Positions 25,301 through 35,100 of a stretch of DNA of 64,000 nucleotides are shown piece by piece. Position numbers and translations under genes: made by a program. Source of the stretch: Macrostomum hystrix (Eukaryota; Platyhelminthes; Macrostomidae). The notes beneath the pieces were generated by a model. That model ran no database searches, was not told the origin of the DNA, and worked only from the letters and a program-made list of their open reading frames with translations. Position 1 is the first letter of the stretch. The number at the start of each line of letters is the position of its first letter. The DNA lies in NCBI GenBank assembly GCA_950097015.1, contig CATNEN010000003.1, positions 2,417,001 to 2,481,000 on the forward strand. Direction: 5' to 3'.

Positions 25301-27280
25301 ATTTAATAAAATCGTTTCCTCAATGCAGGTCGTTTCCAACCAAATTCCGTCGTTCAAAATGATTTCAGAAATTTGTACTTCAACTGGGCCTACTTTATGT
25401 TCTACTTTAATGTCTTCTGGGGCCTCCTGACTGCCACGCTTCGCCTGTTGAAGTCGCTCGTCTTCACTGTCTGCTTCTTTAGCAGACTGGACTGGTGTCG
25501 TTTTCCGAAGCGATTCGAAGTTCTAGACGAAGGTACGTTGAAGTGATTAGCGGACTACCGGTCGACAAAATTCATTTTCTTTTCTACTCTATTTTTGTCA
25601 CCCAACGAAGGCTCCATGGCAGTGTGTAGTTTAATGAACAATAAAGACTGATATCAACATTAATTGGCCAATGCTAACATAAAAAAAATTCACCCATATA
25701 GAGATTCATTGCTTCAGCAATTTAAATAAAACGCAAAGATGCTTGTACAGTTTTAGATGCAAATGCTGTACAAACGATAAAATAAATATTTTATAATAGC
25801 TGCAGAAGGTGACACTAGACCCGCAGCCAGCGAGGAGGCAGTTCTGCCCATTCCGCTGACTCCTGAGTACACACACGGATACCGTTTTCAGGTACACGCT
25901 CACACAGGTGTGTACATCTGTACTAACATTCTCATCGCTAGACAGTGTACACTCTCACTGTGCCGTGGAGGTTGGTTCTCAAGGGCGCGAATTGCACGAT
26001 CACTAAATGAATGTGGCCTCACCGCGCAATCGAGCTCAGGGACCTTGGTGCGAGAGGCAAACACGTTAGACCGCTCTGACACTGACCCCCTATCGAACGA
26101 CGTAGGAAACAACTTCTTCAGTCTTCAGTCCATGTACAGGTATAAAATCAGAAGAGAACACTTCGTTATCGCTCGCAGGCTACTTCGCATACGTCGGCCT
26201 ACTCTACGTTGAGAACGCTCATACGAATCCAGTTCTGCGCACCTTCATCGGCGTAGTCCAAGAGGCTGTCCACGGTCGCGACAGAATCGGTACAAATCCG
26301 TTTGCAAAGCTGCGCAACACAGGTAACGTGGCCCAGGAGCAGACGGGACTGCAGCTACAGATGGTGGCTATTAACGAAGACGCCAGGAAACAGTTGCATG
26401 TGAGATCGCCGTCTCAAGCTGAGCTTCTGTCGGCTGATTCAATCATTTCGGAGAGTCTTCAGCGTCAGAGTTCCAGTGAGTTCTGTGCACTCTATGAATG
26501 GAGATTGAAAATGATTGCTAGATGAGGAGTCAGGTAGAGAGTGAGGGAGACAGGTAAAGACGTTGAGGGATACAGGTAAAGACAGTGAGGGAGGACAGGT
26601 AAAGACAGTGAGGGAGGACAGGTAAAGACAGTGAGGGATACAGGTAAAGACAGTGAGGGAGGACAGGTAAAGACAGTGAGGGAGGACCGGTAAAGACAGT
26701 GAGGGTTACAGGTAAAGACAGTGAGGGAGGACAGGTAAAGACGGTGAGGGATACAGGTAAAGACAGTGAGGGAGGACAGGTAAAGACAGTGAGGGTTACA
26801 GGTAAAGACAGTGAGGGAGGACAGGTAAAGACAGTGAGGGAGGACAGGTAAAGACAGTGAGGGATACAGGTAAAGACAGTGGGGAGGACAGGTAAAGACA
26901 GTGAGGGATACAGGTAGGTAGGAGGCAGGTATACATTAGTGAGGGAGACAAGTAAAGACAGTGAAGGACACAGGTATGCGGTTAGTGAGGCAAGTAGCTG
27001 TAGTATATAAAAAAGACAAGCAGCAAATCAGCCAATAAGCCCGTGTCCGCGCATTCTCCCCCCACATCCAGTGATTCGCAAGCGATCGCGAACCAGGTGG
27101 TTCCTGGCGCTGACGCTGGCCAATAACCCTGGCTTGCGGCAGCAGCGCTGGCACTACATGGCCCAATTTAATGCAGCCAGGAAGCGCAAGTCGGCCCAGA
27201 CTCTGCTAGGAGATGCCGACGCAGAAAGACTAGAGCAGGCGGCGGCTTCGGCGACGACTGTGTCCGAGTATACAGTTTGA
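13945..27280 (+). CDS. STRA6-like: STRA6-like multi-pass membrane receptor
   Basis: Sixteen exons: 13945-13980, 15500-15670, 17673-17758, 17849-18006, 18161-18333, 19073-19263, 20781-20919, 23218-23374, 23481-23556, 23647-23731, 23813-23861, 24477-24594, 24676-24783, 25369-25532, 26179-26475 and 27072-27280. Phases agree throughout, giving 738 aa (human STRA6 is 667). Family marks: PMNILEDRSFRFSYALAFG after the first helix, LQIYRGVYTGFPTRK, RYGGYQIAFTGIIVQLVLAM, and a C-terminal RTRWFLALTLANNPGLRQQR matching the conserved end of STRA6. Many hydrophobic helices are visible. STRA6 moves retinol from its plasma carrier into cells in vertebrates; the ligand here is unknown. Weak points: the exon 5 donor is GTTCGA, the exon 7 acceptor (20780) is AAAG, and the 12-residue first exon is short. 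Introns 1, 2, 6, 7 and 15 carry large tandem arrays. Confidence 0.85.
14008..15477. repeat. 25-bp minisatellite filling STRA6-like intron 1
   Basis: Unit GTGAGTGAGTGTGCTCAATT+CCATT, about 58 copies, starting 28 bases after the exon 1 donor and ending 25 bases before exon 2. Variants are CAATT/CATTT and GTGAGTGAG/GTGAGTGCG. Every unit contains GTGAGT, the same hexamer as many real donors in this gene. Confidence 0.97.
16296..16389. repeat. (AAT)n microsatellite forming a SINE tail
   Basis: About 31 copies of AAT/ATA. It is joined directly to the 3' end of the minus-strand SINE at 16390-16730, so on the SINE strand it is an (ATT)n tail. Confidence 0.95.
16390..16730 (-). mobile_element. tRNA-derived SINE, family A, full-length copy
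   Basis: Read on the minus strand it starts with a tRNA-like head: GGCAGAGCGGTTAACGCGTT (A box) and CTGAGCTCGATTCCGCGG (B box), followed by GAGTGTACACTGCCTAGCGA, a GTGTGTGAGCGTGTACCTG segment and GGCAGAATTGCCTCCTCGCT, ending in an (ATT)n tail. Lies in STRA6-like intron 2. RNA polymerase III type retroposon moved by LINE machinery. Four other copies occur in this window. Confidence 0.85.
17155..17228 (-). mobile_element. tRNA-like SINE head fragment
   Basis: On the minus strand it reads TCGGTGATTAGAGCTTCAGA and later GAAGTTCGAATCTTAGCCGT, resembling A and B boxes of a tRNA-derived SINE. No body is visible beyond the head. Confidence 0.45.
17294..17628. repeat. (GAATA)n pentanucleotide tract
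   Basis: About 65 copies of AGAAT with GGAAT and TAAT variants, ending some 45 bp before STRA6-like exon 3. On the minus strand it gives a false Phe/Tyr/Ser-rich frame. Confidence 0.95.
19396..19562 (-). mobile_element. SINE family A, copy lacking its tRNA head
   Basis: Carries the family A body (CCGCAGCCAGCGAGTAGGCA to GGCAGTGTACACTCTCTCTG) in minus orientation, in STRA6-like intron 6. The sequence stops matching at about 19562, where the 21-bp array starts, so the tRNA head is missing. Confidence 0.8.
19577..20522. repeat. 21-bp minisatellite in STRA6-like intron 6
   Basis: Unit TCATCAATCATTCACTCAGT+G, about 45 copies, with CACTCA/CAGTCA and GTGTC/GTATC variants. It begins at the truncated edge of a SINE. 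One copy near 20284 has an extra G. The 21-bp length gives false frames of over 350 codons in two phases. Confidence 0.97.
20973..21338 (+). mobile_element. SINE family A, full-length copy
   Basis: Head GGCTCGGTGGCAGAGTGGCC and CTGAGCTCGATTCCGCGGCG, body through GAGTGTACACTGCCTAGCGA and GGCAGAATTGCCTCCTCGCT, then an ATTATTACTATT remnant of the ATT tail. It starts about 50 bp after the STRA6-like exon 7 donor. A 15-bp array follows at once. Confidence 0.88.
21339..21806. repeat. 15-bp minisatellite in STRA6-like intron 7
   Basis: Unit TGATATTGTGTCAGG, about 31 copies, highly uniform. It is joined directly to the 3' tail of the SINE at 20973-21338. Confidence 0.97.
22826..23005 (+). mobile_element. 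tRNA-derived SINE, family B
   Basis: tRNA-like head with TAAGAGGGTCGGACTTACGA and GGTTTCGATTCCCGACTACA, then a body TTGTGTCCTTTAGCTAGGCA, CAGCTCACCCAGCTGTTAAA and TGGGTACTAGCATTAGCTGG. The central body style (cTTTaGcaaGGCACTTAA, CAGCTGTtAAATGGGTAC) is typical of conserved-core SINE superfamilies of invertebrates; which one I cannot say. In STRA6-like intron 7. Confidence 0.75.
23100..23165 (-). mobile_element. SINE head fragment
   Basis: Minus-strand GGAGTTCGATTCGCTACTCC is a B-box-like tRNA arm; the rest is degraded. It lies just 5' of STRA6-like exon 8. Confidence 0.4.
23935..24010 (-). mobile_element. SINE head fragment
   Basis: On the minus strand, GGTCGGAAGTTCGATTCCCT resembles the B-box arm of family B. 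In STRA6-like intron 11, followed by a small TATTTAGTATTTAG palindrome. Confidence 0.45.
24225..24345 (+). mobile_element. Degraded tRNA-derived SINE fragment
   Basis: GTGTGGCTATGGCTGACTGA and CAGCGCGAGGTTCGTTCCCC look like the A and B arms of a third SINE type. In STRA6-like intron 11. Confidence 0.4.
25013..25212. repeat. Two adjacent short tandem arrays in STRA6-like intron 13
   Basis: 25013-25095 has two to three copies of a 32-bp unit with CACGTGACATACGTATGTAC. 25118-25212 has four degenerate copies of a 22-bp GGTTCTTAATAGAGTAGTCT unit, clearly the same family as the large array at 60.4 kb. Confidence 0.8.
25812..26092 (-). mobile_element. SINE family A, near full-length copy
   Basis: Minus strand: head with GTCAGAGCGGTCTAACGTGT and CTGAGCTCGATTGCGCGGTG, then the shared body down to GGCAGAACTGCCTCCTCGCT. 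Internally about 40 bp shorter than the copies at 16.4 and 21.0 kb. In STRA6-like intron 14. Confidence 0.85.
26525..26975. repeat. 22/23-bp minisatellite in STRA6-like intron 15
   Basis: Unit ACAGGTAAAGACAGTGAGGG with AGG or AT ends, about 19 copies, starting about 50 bp after the exon 15 donor. Each unit contains CAG|GTAAAG, a good donor match. Confidence 0.95.
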
Positions 27281-28622
27281 AAACTGCTTCTTATCTCTTA
27301 ACTCTTATCTCCCCCTTTGACGCACCTCCCAATTGGTTCATCTCGTTTGATGAACGAATCGTCGTCACATCTGATTGGTGGGGGGTTAGTCACGTGATTA
27401 AGGCGCCGTTCTAAAAATAGCACATCTTGTTGGCCAATCGAATTTCGAAGGCTAGTTTTCCGCAGTTTCCTACGCAATGGAGACATTTTCTTGTAACGCA
27501 TTCTGTGTATATTTGCGATTTTTTAAGTATCCCAAAAGACTATTAATTGCGCGATAAAGCCTAGATAATAGTGTCTTCACTGATACCCACTTCAAGAATG
27601 TGTGCTTTGGCAGATACTCAAACAGTCGGTCTCTACCTCACCGTAGCCTCTACAGTCGAAACCCCACTTATAGTGAATTTTTCAGTCAATCGATCCAACA
27701 TAGTGAGTGTTTCAGTCGATACCAACACACATTGTGAGTGTTTCAGTCGATACTCATATATAGCCCGTGTTTTAGTCGATTCCACCTACCCATAATTTGG
27801 TCGTTACCAACGCATACGCTGCGCTTCAGTCGAATATACCCACGCATATACCGTTTTTCGTGATTGAATATGTCAGTGAATTTTAAGATACCAGTCTTTC
27901 TACTTAAGATCAACATGTAATTCTTGACTAAAATAACAATTTCACTTGTAAACAGTGAGATTTTCAACCTTTGCAATTTTATCCTACGAACTCGTAATTG
28001 AAAACTATTCAGCCTGTCACAATAGCATTGCTGCATATCGTGAAAACTTTCATCTCCATTTTGTAACTTTGGTTTTGGATAAAATGTTATAAAGGTTAAT
28101 TATTCAAAGCTTACTAATTGACATCCGCGTCACCCGAAGGAAAAACATAATTATTTAAACGTTTTTGAAAATAAATCAATGCATTTCACAACGACAACAT
28201 CGCACGCTTACTTATCCAAAAACAGACTTTGGGATAGATCTGTAGCTTAACCTTCTCTGAAAGTTTTATATTTTACAGAAACTCGCAACATACTACTGTC
28301 AGTATAATATCCATATACACATAAGTAGCAAAGATGCGGTACAATATGCAATCATGTAAGAAAATGAATAGTCAGTTACAGTTTAATGAAAAATGCCAAA
28401 TGCATAAACACATTTCTTCCTAATTATTCTAAGCTGTCTAATTTTTCATAATTGAAACATACAATTCTAATGGATGCCTCAGTGTCTGATTTAATTTTGC
28501 TATAGATGTTACACATCCTGATTGGACAGAAAAATTCCTTAAATTAATCAACATTGGATTTTTGTTAAGAAATCACCTCCGTTTTAAAATCCCTAAAAAA
28601 GCTACACCGAGTTCTGCTCTCC
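27281..28622. other. Intergenic stretch between convergent genes
   Basis: 3' flanks of the STRA6-like gene (+) and the SRFBP1 gene (-). A weak degenerate tandem GTGAGTGTTTCAGTCGATAC lies near 27650-27800. No gene seen. Confidence 0.5.
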
Positions 28623-29975
28623 TCAGTCGTCATCATCGAACACGATGCGCGCCGGAGCTGCCGTGGCAGCCGCAGCCTGTCGCGCCTTCTGTTGACGCTT
28701 TGCCTGCCAAGACGGGTGCAGCTGCTCGGACTCCATTGTCGCCTGCTTGCTCCGACGCTCCTGAGCTTGAACTTCGCGGCGTCGCTTGCGCGACTGTCGC
28801 TCGCCGTGACGCGGCGCAGTCAGGGCATCGCCACCGTCTGTGGTGATGCGCTGGCCGCGATGCAAGCCGCGCTTCATCTCCATGGGTGGCACATCGATGG
28901 CGAACAGATCCGACCAGCCGTCGCCCATGTCTTCGCTTTTCTTGTCGTTATTTTTTACGACTGCTGCATCCTGTTGAACATCCGACTGCAGCGAATTTTG
29001 CACCTTAGCAACAGGTTTCTTTGCCTTAGCAACTGTTTTACTCGATTTATTAGCGTCTGACTCGGCGTCCTTAGCAACGTATTTACTAATTTTATTTCCA
29101 TCTGACTCGGAGGCCATAGAAACAACAATTTTAGGCGTCACTTTAGCAGACGATTTTGCTTCTTTAGGAGGAAATCGCGTCGTTGCTATGCCAACCAGAT
29201 CGGCGTCCATAGCAACGCTGAGACCGCGCTCGCCGGCGGTCTCTTTGCGAAATTCTAATAGAACAGATTCGAGACGGCGACGTCTTTCGGCTTCTTCTGC
29301 ACGATCAACATCCTCATCAATTTTCTGATTGTCCCTGTCGTCATCACCATTGCCGTCTTCGTCAGCCATGGCAGCTATCGCTTTTACAGAATCAGCCAGC
29401 AAATTGTTGGGCGCCCTCACTCTAGCCGGCAGCTTTTTCTTCTTCCATCTTCCGCCGGTGTTCTTGTACTGCATAAAGTACACCAGATCTCGCCAGTCTG
29501 AGTGACTAGCGCGGAATTTATTCACAAACTGACGAACTGGCCCAGTCTCAGCCAGTCTGGCTAATGCAAGACGCTCGGGCGTCACCGAACCAGACGCCGC
29601 TGATAGGAGCTGGTCTAGCGCAGCCTCGTGACCAAGAAGCTCCTTGCACAGAGTCTGCTGATTCCATTTGCGCAGCAGGCGCACCTGAGCCAATAGACGA
29701 TCTGCTCGTTCTACATTGTGAGCAATCTGAGCATCCGTGCCGCGTTTCTGCCTGAGACGTTTCATTCTGCGCAACATATCGCGACTTAGCTGGACTAAAC
29801 CGGCTTTAAGGGGTTTGCGCATCTGAACTAGCAGATTGTTCAATGCGGCTGGCTGCATAGATGGCTCAGTGATGGCAAATAGAGAGCTACTGGTTGGCGC
29901 AGATTGTGTGCAGTTTGGCTGGGCATCGTGCTGCCCAGTGCTTGGCTCAGCCAGACCTGGTTCTAATTCAAAATT
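28623..29975 (-). CDS. SRFBP1: SRFBP1/BUD22-like nucleolar protein
   Basis: Minus-strand exon from an acceptor at 29976 to TGA at 28623. The likely start is ATG at 29858, giving 411 aa beginning MQPAALNNLLVQMRKPLKAG, which aligns with the N terminus of animal SRFBP1 (LNN..V.MRKEVK). LKSKKGTE-type block appears as LRQKRGTDAQIAHNVERADR. The C terminus has the family ending LHPSWQAKRQQKARQ followed by VFDDDD. The frame stays open upstream to the acceptor, so an N-terminal extension of 39 residues is possible. Yeast Bud22 acts in 18S rRNA maturation and the small-subunit processome; vertebrate SRFBP1 was also described as an SRF partner. The middle (about 180-330) is acidic and Lys-rich, low complexity. 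A donor at about 32886 (minus strand) may end a 5' untranslated exon. Confidence 0.85.
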   Translation of the reverse strand, partial: NFELEPGLAEPSTGQHDAQPNCTQSAPTSSSLFAITEPSMQPAALNNLLVQMRKPLKAGLVQLSRDMLRRMKRLRQKRGTDAQIAHNVERADRLLAQVRLLRKWNQQTLCKELLGHEAALDQLLSAASGSVTPERLALARLAETGPVRQFVNKFRASHSDWRDLVYFMQYKNTGGRWKKKKLPARVRAPNNLLADSVKAIAAMADEDGNGDDDRDNQKIDEDVDRAEEAERRRRLESVLLEFRKETAGERGLSVAMDADLVGIATTRFPPKEAKSSAKVTPKIVVSMASESDGNKISKYVAKDAESDANKSSKTVAKAKKPVAKVQNSLQSDVQQDAAVVKNNDKKSEDMGDGWSDLFAIDVPPMEMKRGLHRGQRITTDGGDALTAPRHGERQSRKRRREVQAQERRSKQATMESEQLHPSWQAKRQQKARQAAAATAAPARIVFDDDD

Positions 29976-32900
29976 CTGAAAGTGTAAATACAGTATTACC
30001 TATTATATGCTGACTTATTACTTACTGATTATCTCCATGTCCATGAGCTAGCTTTTTGCTACAACTGCAGTAGGGTTGAAAGTTTTTATACCTACTTTTT
30101 TACTTTACCCTGATTATTTACAAGTAAAAACATGCAAATATACTTTTATGACAACCATTAGGCCCTAAAATTGTCAAAAGCTATGGCTATGGTCTATGTT
30201 TTCAAGACAATTGTATAGCTACCAAGTAGCTACCTATCTATAAACAAATGAAAATAATTAATTAACTATTTTAGGGATAGATAGCTAGCCAGACAAGTTT
30301 AGGATAGATAAACTGAATTATATATCCAAATACTATGTCAAGCTATTTCCACTTCTTCTGTTGCACCTGTATTTATGGCCAATGACTCTGGCCCAGTATA
30401 GGCATAATGCAGCTATTTAAATTTTTATATCCAAATTGGCAAAGATAATAAGACAAAGGCAAATATTAAGGCCTCTTTATCAGTAAAATGGTTGAAATTA
30501 AGATTAAACTTAAACTATAACTATTATACTAATTCATACACTGACTGTAAAAATAACAACAGCTATTTCCATAGTGACTGTACTAACAACAAAATGGCTA
30601 TTTATATGGTGACAATAATAAAAAAGTGTAGCATTTTTTTCTTGGACTTTCTAAGCCTCATATAGCCTTATATATAAAAATGATATGATGATGTATCATA
30701 TCAACCTAAGATTATATTGTTATAGGTTGATATCTTACTAATTGTTTGAAAAAAATTGCTTACTGAGATAGTTAAAGTTTATGTTTTAGGGTAGAAAAGA
30801 ATTAATTGTCTGGTACTTCCATGTTGCCATGAAGCAACCTCTTAGTTATCAACCAAGCTGTATTAAATTTTTAGACTAATGACCCTGACAACTGATTTGC
30901 TTTCATCGCGATACATTTTGTATCTGAATGCACGCAATAAATTATGGCAGAGCTTATTCCCACAGTCCCGTGCCAATAATTTCAATTTTATCCACATGGA
31001 TCCATGCAAGATAATTTTCTGCTTATCCACATGGCAGCTTAGTATGAATAGGTCTAAAACTCTTTATATAAATATACCGTGTCGTTAATTTCAATTTTAT
31101 CCACATGGTTATATTTTTTGAAACGAGGCCCTTTCAGGTTTGAATGTTTTGTTGAACCCTCGAGCCAATAGATCAACAAAGTTGCCAGTGTGTTAAGACT
31201 GTGTTCTACATTTTGACTTACACATTCATTAACCAACATTAATGTCATCCTTTTTAATTATTGTAATAACAAATCACTAAATCTTTTGTCATCGTTATGT
31301 GTTTTGATTCAAATTGTATTGACTTAAAAAGTAAGAAGTCTATCAAAAAATTCATACGAGTCAACCAGCAGAATTCTAGTCAGCACCAAACTTGTCACAC
31401 ATATTATGATATTATCACACATCATTGTTATTATTTTACACTAGGCCTATGCATTGATAGTACAAGTACACTGATACACTATACTCTGAAGCAAAAGCCT
31501 TATGCTCAGAGAAGAATAGGTAGGGTAGGGACTTGAAAGTAGACCTATTCATACAAGCTGCCGTGTGAATAAGCAGAAAATTATGGACATGGATCCATGT
31601 GGATAAAATTGAAATTATCTGCATGGGACTGTGGGAATAAGCACTTCCATAAATCATATTGGCAATAGAGGTGGCATAGTGGCAACAAAAAATAATATCC
31701 AGTAATAATGTATTTACCCTATGGAGCCAAAAGGCATTCTTTTCAAATCATTCAATTAACTGTTTTTATAAAAATGTTCATTTCAAATCAATTTGACAAC
31801 TTGGAATTTCAACCACATCAATTGAATTTCTTGGCACTTAACAAACTGGGACTGCTTCTTGGGAACTTGTCTATGGCAAATTTTCAGTGTGGTGGAAATA
31901 AAAGCAAAATGGTTGACATCCTTGCCATTGTCTATGGCCAAAAGGGATGAGCTACTTAGTTGGAGAGGAAGTATTAGCATATCATGTGCATTCTACTGGC
32001 ACACTCTACTAATTGTCTGCTATTATTATTAACTAACACATTTTAAGTCGATTAACACCATGCCAGGAGCCCACCTGGCAGCACTGTCATTTATTGTGGA
32101 TCCAAACTCCCTTATTATTACCACTGCCCTGCTGATTTTTGACATGTGATCCTGCAGAATTTTGACACTCATCATATCATTTTTCCAGTTGTTTCTTACC
32201 CATTCTTTTAAAATGATTTTACAATGTTTTTGCATGAATTTTAAATGAAACTTTTTCAGAAAAACTGTTTAATAAATAATGATTTAAAAATAATGCCAGC
32301 CAAACAATGAATAAAATACATGTGATCTCACATGACAACACTTCAACAGAAACAGTAAAGCTAAGCATAGGGGGGCCTAATATGACAACATATTTAGCAA
32401 TTAGGATTTGTGGGTACTGTCTGATACATTTGTTTGTTTATTGTTGTCATTGTATAAATAACCATTTTGCTATGCATATGATCACTGTACAAAAACAAGT
32501 GCTTATGTTATAGTAGTATCATGTTCAATGCTAAATCTATATTTAGGTTAAACCAACAAAAGCTATATAATGTAAATACTAAGCCAATACTACAATATGT
32601 AGATGCACACTCTAGAAACTTTAAGCAAAGCTCAGTTGAAAAAATGTTGACATAAAATATTTTGTTTCTGCATATAAAACGTATGATAATATAGGTGACT
32701 TGGCTTAGTTCAATGAAAAGCAGAATAAAGAATGACACTGGCTACAGCATAAGCATTTGAGAGCAATTTGCAACGAATATAAATTAGCAGTTTTTAATAA
32801 GATACTACGCGAGTAAAGTTAACGGTATTGAATTAAAAAACCCAGGTTTAAAGCGGGAATTATAATGATGGATATATATCAAGTTAGCTCACCCTCCTTA

Positions 32901-34099
32901 AAGCCAGGCCTGTGTGTTTCAACGAGGATTTTTTAACGGTACTAAACTTTACGTAATGTAAATAATAACAAACGCTACCCAGCTTTTTTATCCAAAAAAA
33001 AAATAATACAAATTCTGTACCTTAGATTATACATTTTTACAAGCTACGCGTTCTATAACGAAATAAAGAAACAGTTTATTAACACGATATTAAAAAAATC
33101 AAAGAAATTATGTTTGTTATCGATTTAAGTGCTCTACCGTCATAAAAATGTTTTTTTCTCCTCCATCTAAGCTAGAAATTTGCTGTTATGTATTATTGGA
33201 TATATATAGCATAGCACAATTAGATAGGCTTTTTTGAAGGGTCAAGTGTGCTTTATTTCACCCACAAACTCTAGTCTTTCTCATTGTTTGGTCTTTGGGA
33301 TTGTTGGCAGGCCATTCAGCCTCAGGTTATTAGAAATGTTCAGTGACTGGGTTAATTTCTCTCTAAAAAGTTGTTGCATTTACTTTTCTTGTACTATGAA
33401 TAATACATACAAATAGCCAAAGTAATTAATTTAGTTCTAGGCAACTATTTATCTCTTATAGTTGTTTTTATACTTGCACATTGTTCTAAACAGCTTGATT
33501 AGGCAGTGCAAGTAGACTTTTGAAAAATGACTTCAATTTTAAAATAAATTTTCAGAATATAATGAGTCTTCTTGACATTTGAATTCTGACTTACTAGCCT
33601 ATTGCTTCTTGGTCTTAAGTAGCATTTATATCACAAATGTGGTCTCTTTGCTAAGGCTTTACAATAATTTGCCAAGTGCTTATTTATGGGTGTTTCAATG
33701 AATCAGAAGTCTCAGCCTCATTCAGAAAAAAGACAGTAAAAATTGAAAGAGTTTTTAACTTGAACCTTTTTCCTTTTTTGAAATTTTTTGTTCTTGCATT
33801 ATCTCATAAAATAGGATATGTTGATCAATTTATTCAACCTTTCTAAATAAAAAGAAACAAAAATAATACTTAGTTGACAATAAGTGCCAGTAGATAAGAA
33901 ATAGTTTACGTCAGTGAGCCATTTAATTTTCATAAATTACTGTTAATTGTATATTTATCTTTATATCTTAACATTTAAAATTGAGTTTATAAACACAATT
34001 CACTTGATTAAAAATTTGTTATTTGTTTCATTTTATTATTTTTTTCATGTTGATCTAGTATCTATTCACTATTGCAGCTATTGTAGCTAGCTTGGCCAA
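29976..34099. other. AT-rich intergenic/intronic stretch
   Basis: Probably the 5' intron and promoter of the SRFBP1 gene and upstream region of the proline-rich gene. Apart from the inverted-repeat element at 30.9-31.7 kb I see only short frames without coding character. A donor-like GTGAGC near 32886 on the minus strand could close a noncoding exon. Confidence 0.4.
30942..31652. mobile_element. MITE-like element with about 115-bp inverted repeats
   Basis: Left arm TTATGGCAGAGCTTATTCCC through CAATTTTATCCACATGGATC to GTATGAATAGGTCT (about 31058); the right arm (about 31538-31652) is its reverse complement with about 10% differences. The middle of about 480 bp repeats the CAATTTTATCCACATGG word once near 31091. 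No transposase frame. The flanks TAAATTA and TAAATCA may be a target duplication. Non-autonomous DNA transposon or a foldback element. Confidence 0.75.
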
Positions 34100-34396
34100 A
34101 TGCAAAACTCTGATGATAAACAACTACCTGCTCAGCCTCCTAAGCCACCAGCCCAGCAACAATTGCCTCCACCTCCTCCATCATCTGCACACTCCTACTA
34201 TACAAGCTACGTATCTAACTCATCTGCTAAGGTAGTGGCCAAGGGCAACAAAGGCTGGAATGATCCACCATTTGTAGAAGCCACTGCAAATCAATCGGCA
34301 GCAACAACAGCTGATGACAATAAACAACAAGATGGACTTGGTGAGGTGAAACTTTATAATCCCAATGACTATATTGCTGACAGCAAAAGTTCATGA
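34100..34396 (+). CDS. Small proline-rich protein, 98 aa
   Basis: ATG at 34100, TGA at 34394. Residues 10-30 are Pro/Gln-rich (LPAQPPKPPAQQQLPPPPPS), then a Ser/Tyr stretch, and KGNKGWNDPPFVEA at about 48-61. GWNDPP is a motif shared by SRA1 and SEC31 proteins, so this could be the N-terminal half of an SRA1-like protein or a separate small protein; the SRA1 helical domain is absent. An AATAAA lies about 85 bp after the stop, supporting a real 3' end, and an AG acceptor just before the ATG suggests a 5' noncoding exon. Function unknown. Confidence 0.55.
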   Translation: MQNSDDKQLPAQPPKPPAQQQLPPPPPSSAHSYYTSYVSNSSAKVVAKGNKGWNDPPFVEATANQSAATTADDNKQQDGLGEVKLYNPNDYIADSKSS

Positions 34397-35100
34397 TTTT
34401 TTCTATTTATTAGTTTTTTAAATCATGTAATACTGCCTTTGTGTTTTTTTTCTGTCTGATTTTCACAGTTCCATTGACCAATAAATGTTATCTGGATAAT
34501 GTCTTTGTTAATATATTATAGATCTGTTTGCATATGTTGGTTAGTCTTACTTTTTTACTCTTACTGTTGCTATTTTTACTCAGTGCAATGTATAGAGTTA
34601 ATAATTAATAATTGACTAATATCTAAGCATCTGAATTAATATTTTGCTAGTTATACTAATTATTTCTTCTAATCCCTCTAATTCTACTATCTTCATTAAA
34701 ATGCTTCCATTTTTTGTTCTTTAAGTATCTAAAATTTAACTATATAGAAAGAAATGACTTATTCACTCATTTTAAAATATATATTTACAATGATTTTTAG
34801 CTACCTATGTTTGTCACGGATAAACTAGGTTTAATTATTTTACAATATCGGGCATTCTGCATTCATATTTGATATTTATTGACAGCTCAGGTTTAGTAAG
34901 AATAATGATTCAATGATTTTATGAATCTAAAAATGAATCAATTAAATACTTGTTGTAAGCTTAGGTTATTACTTCATCATAAAAATGGATAGTAGAACTA
35001 GAGCATATAACTGCTAAATTATAAACAGAAAAAAAATCAAGTAGGATGTACTGCAACTTCATGCTTTGCTGGCGTCTGATAACAGTGTGAACCGAAGCCT
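34397..35100. other. AT-rich intergenic stretch
   Basis: 3' flank shared by the proline-rich gene (+) and the CD225-like gene (-). AATAAA near 34480. No gene seen. Confidence 0.5.

Noticed and set aside
25329-25368. Alternative acceptor for STRA6-like exon 14 at 25328
   Set aside because: It leads to an in-frame TGA after about 11 codons; the next AG at 25368 keeps the frame.
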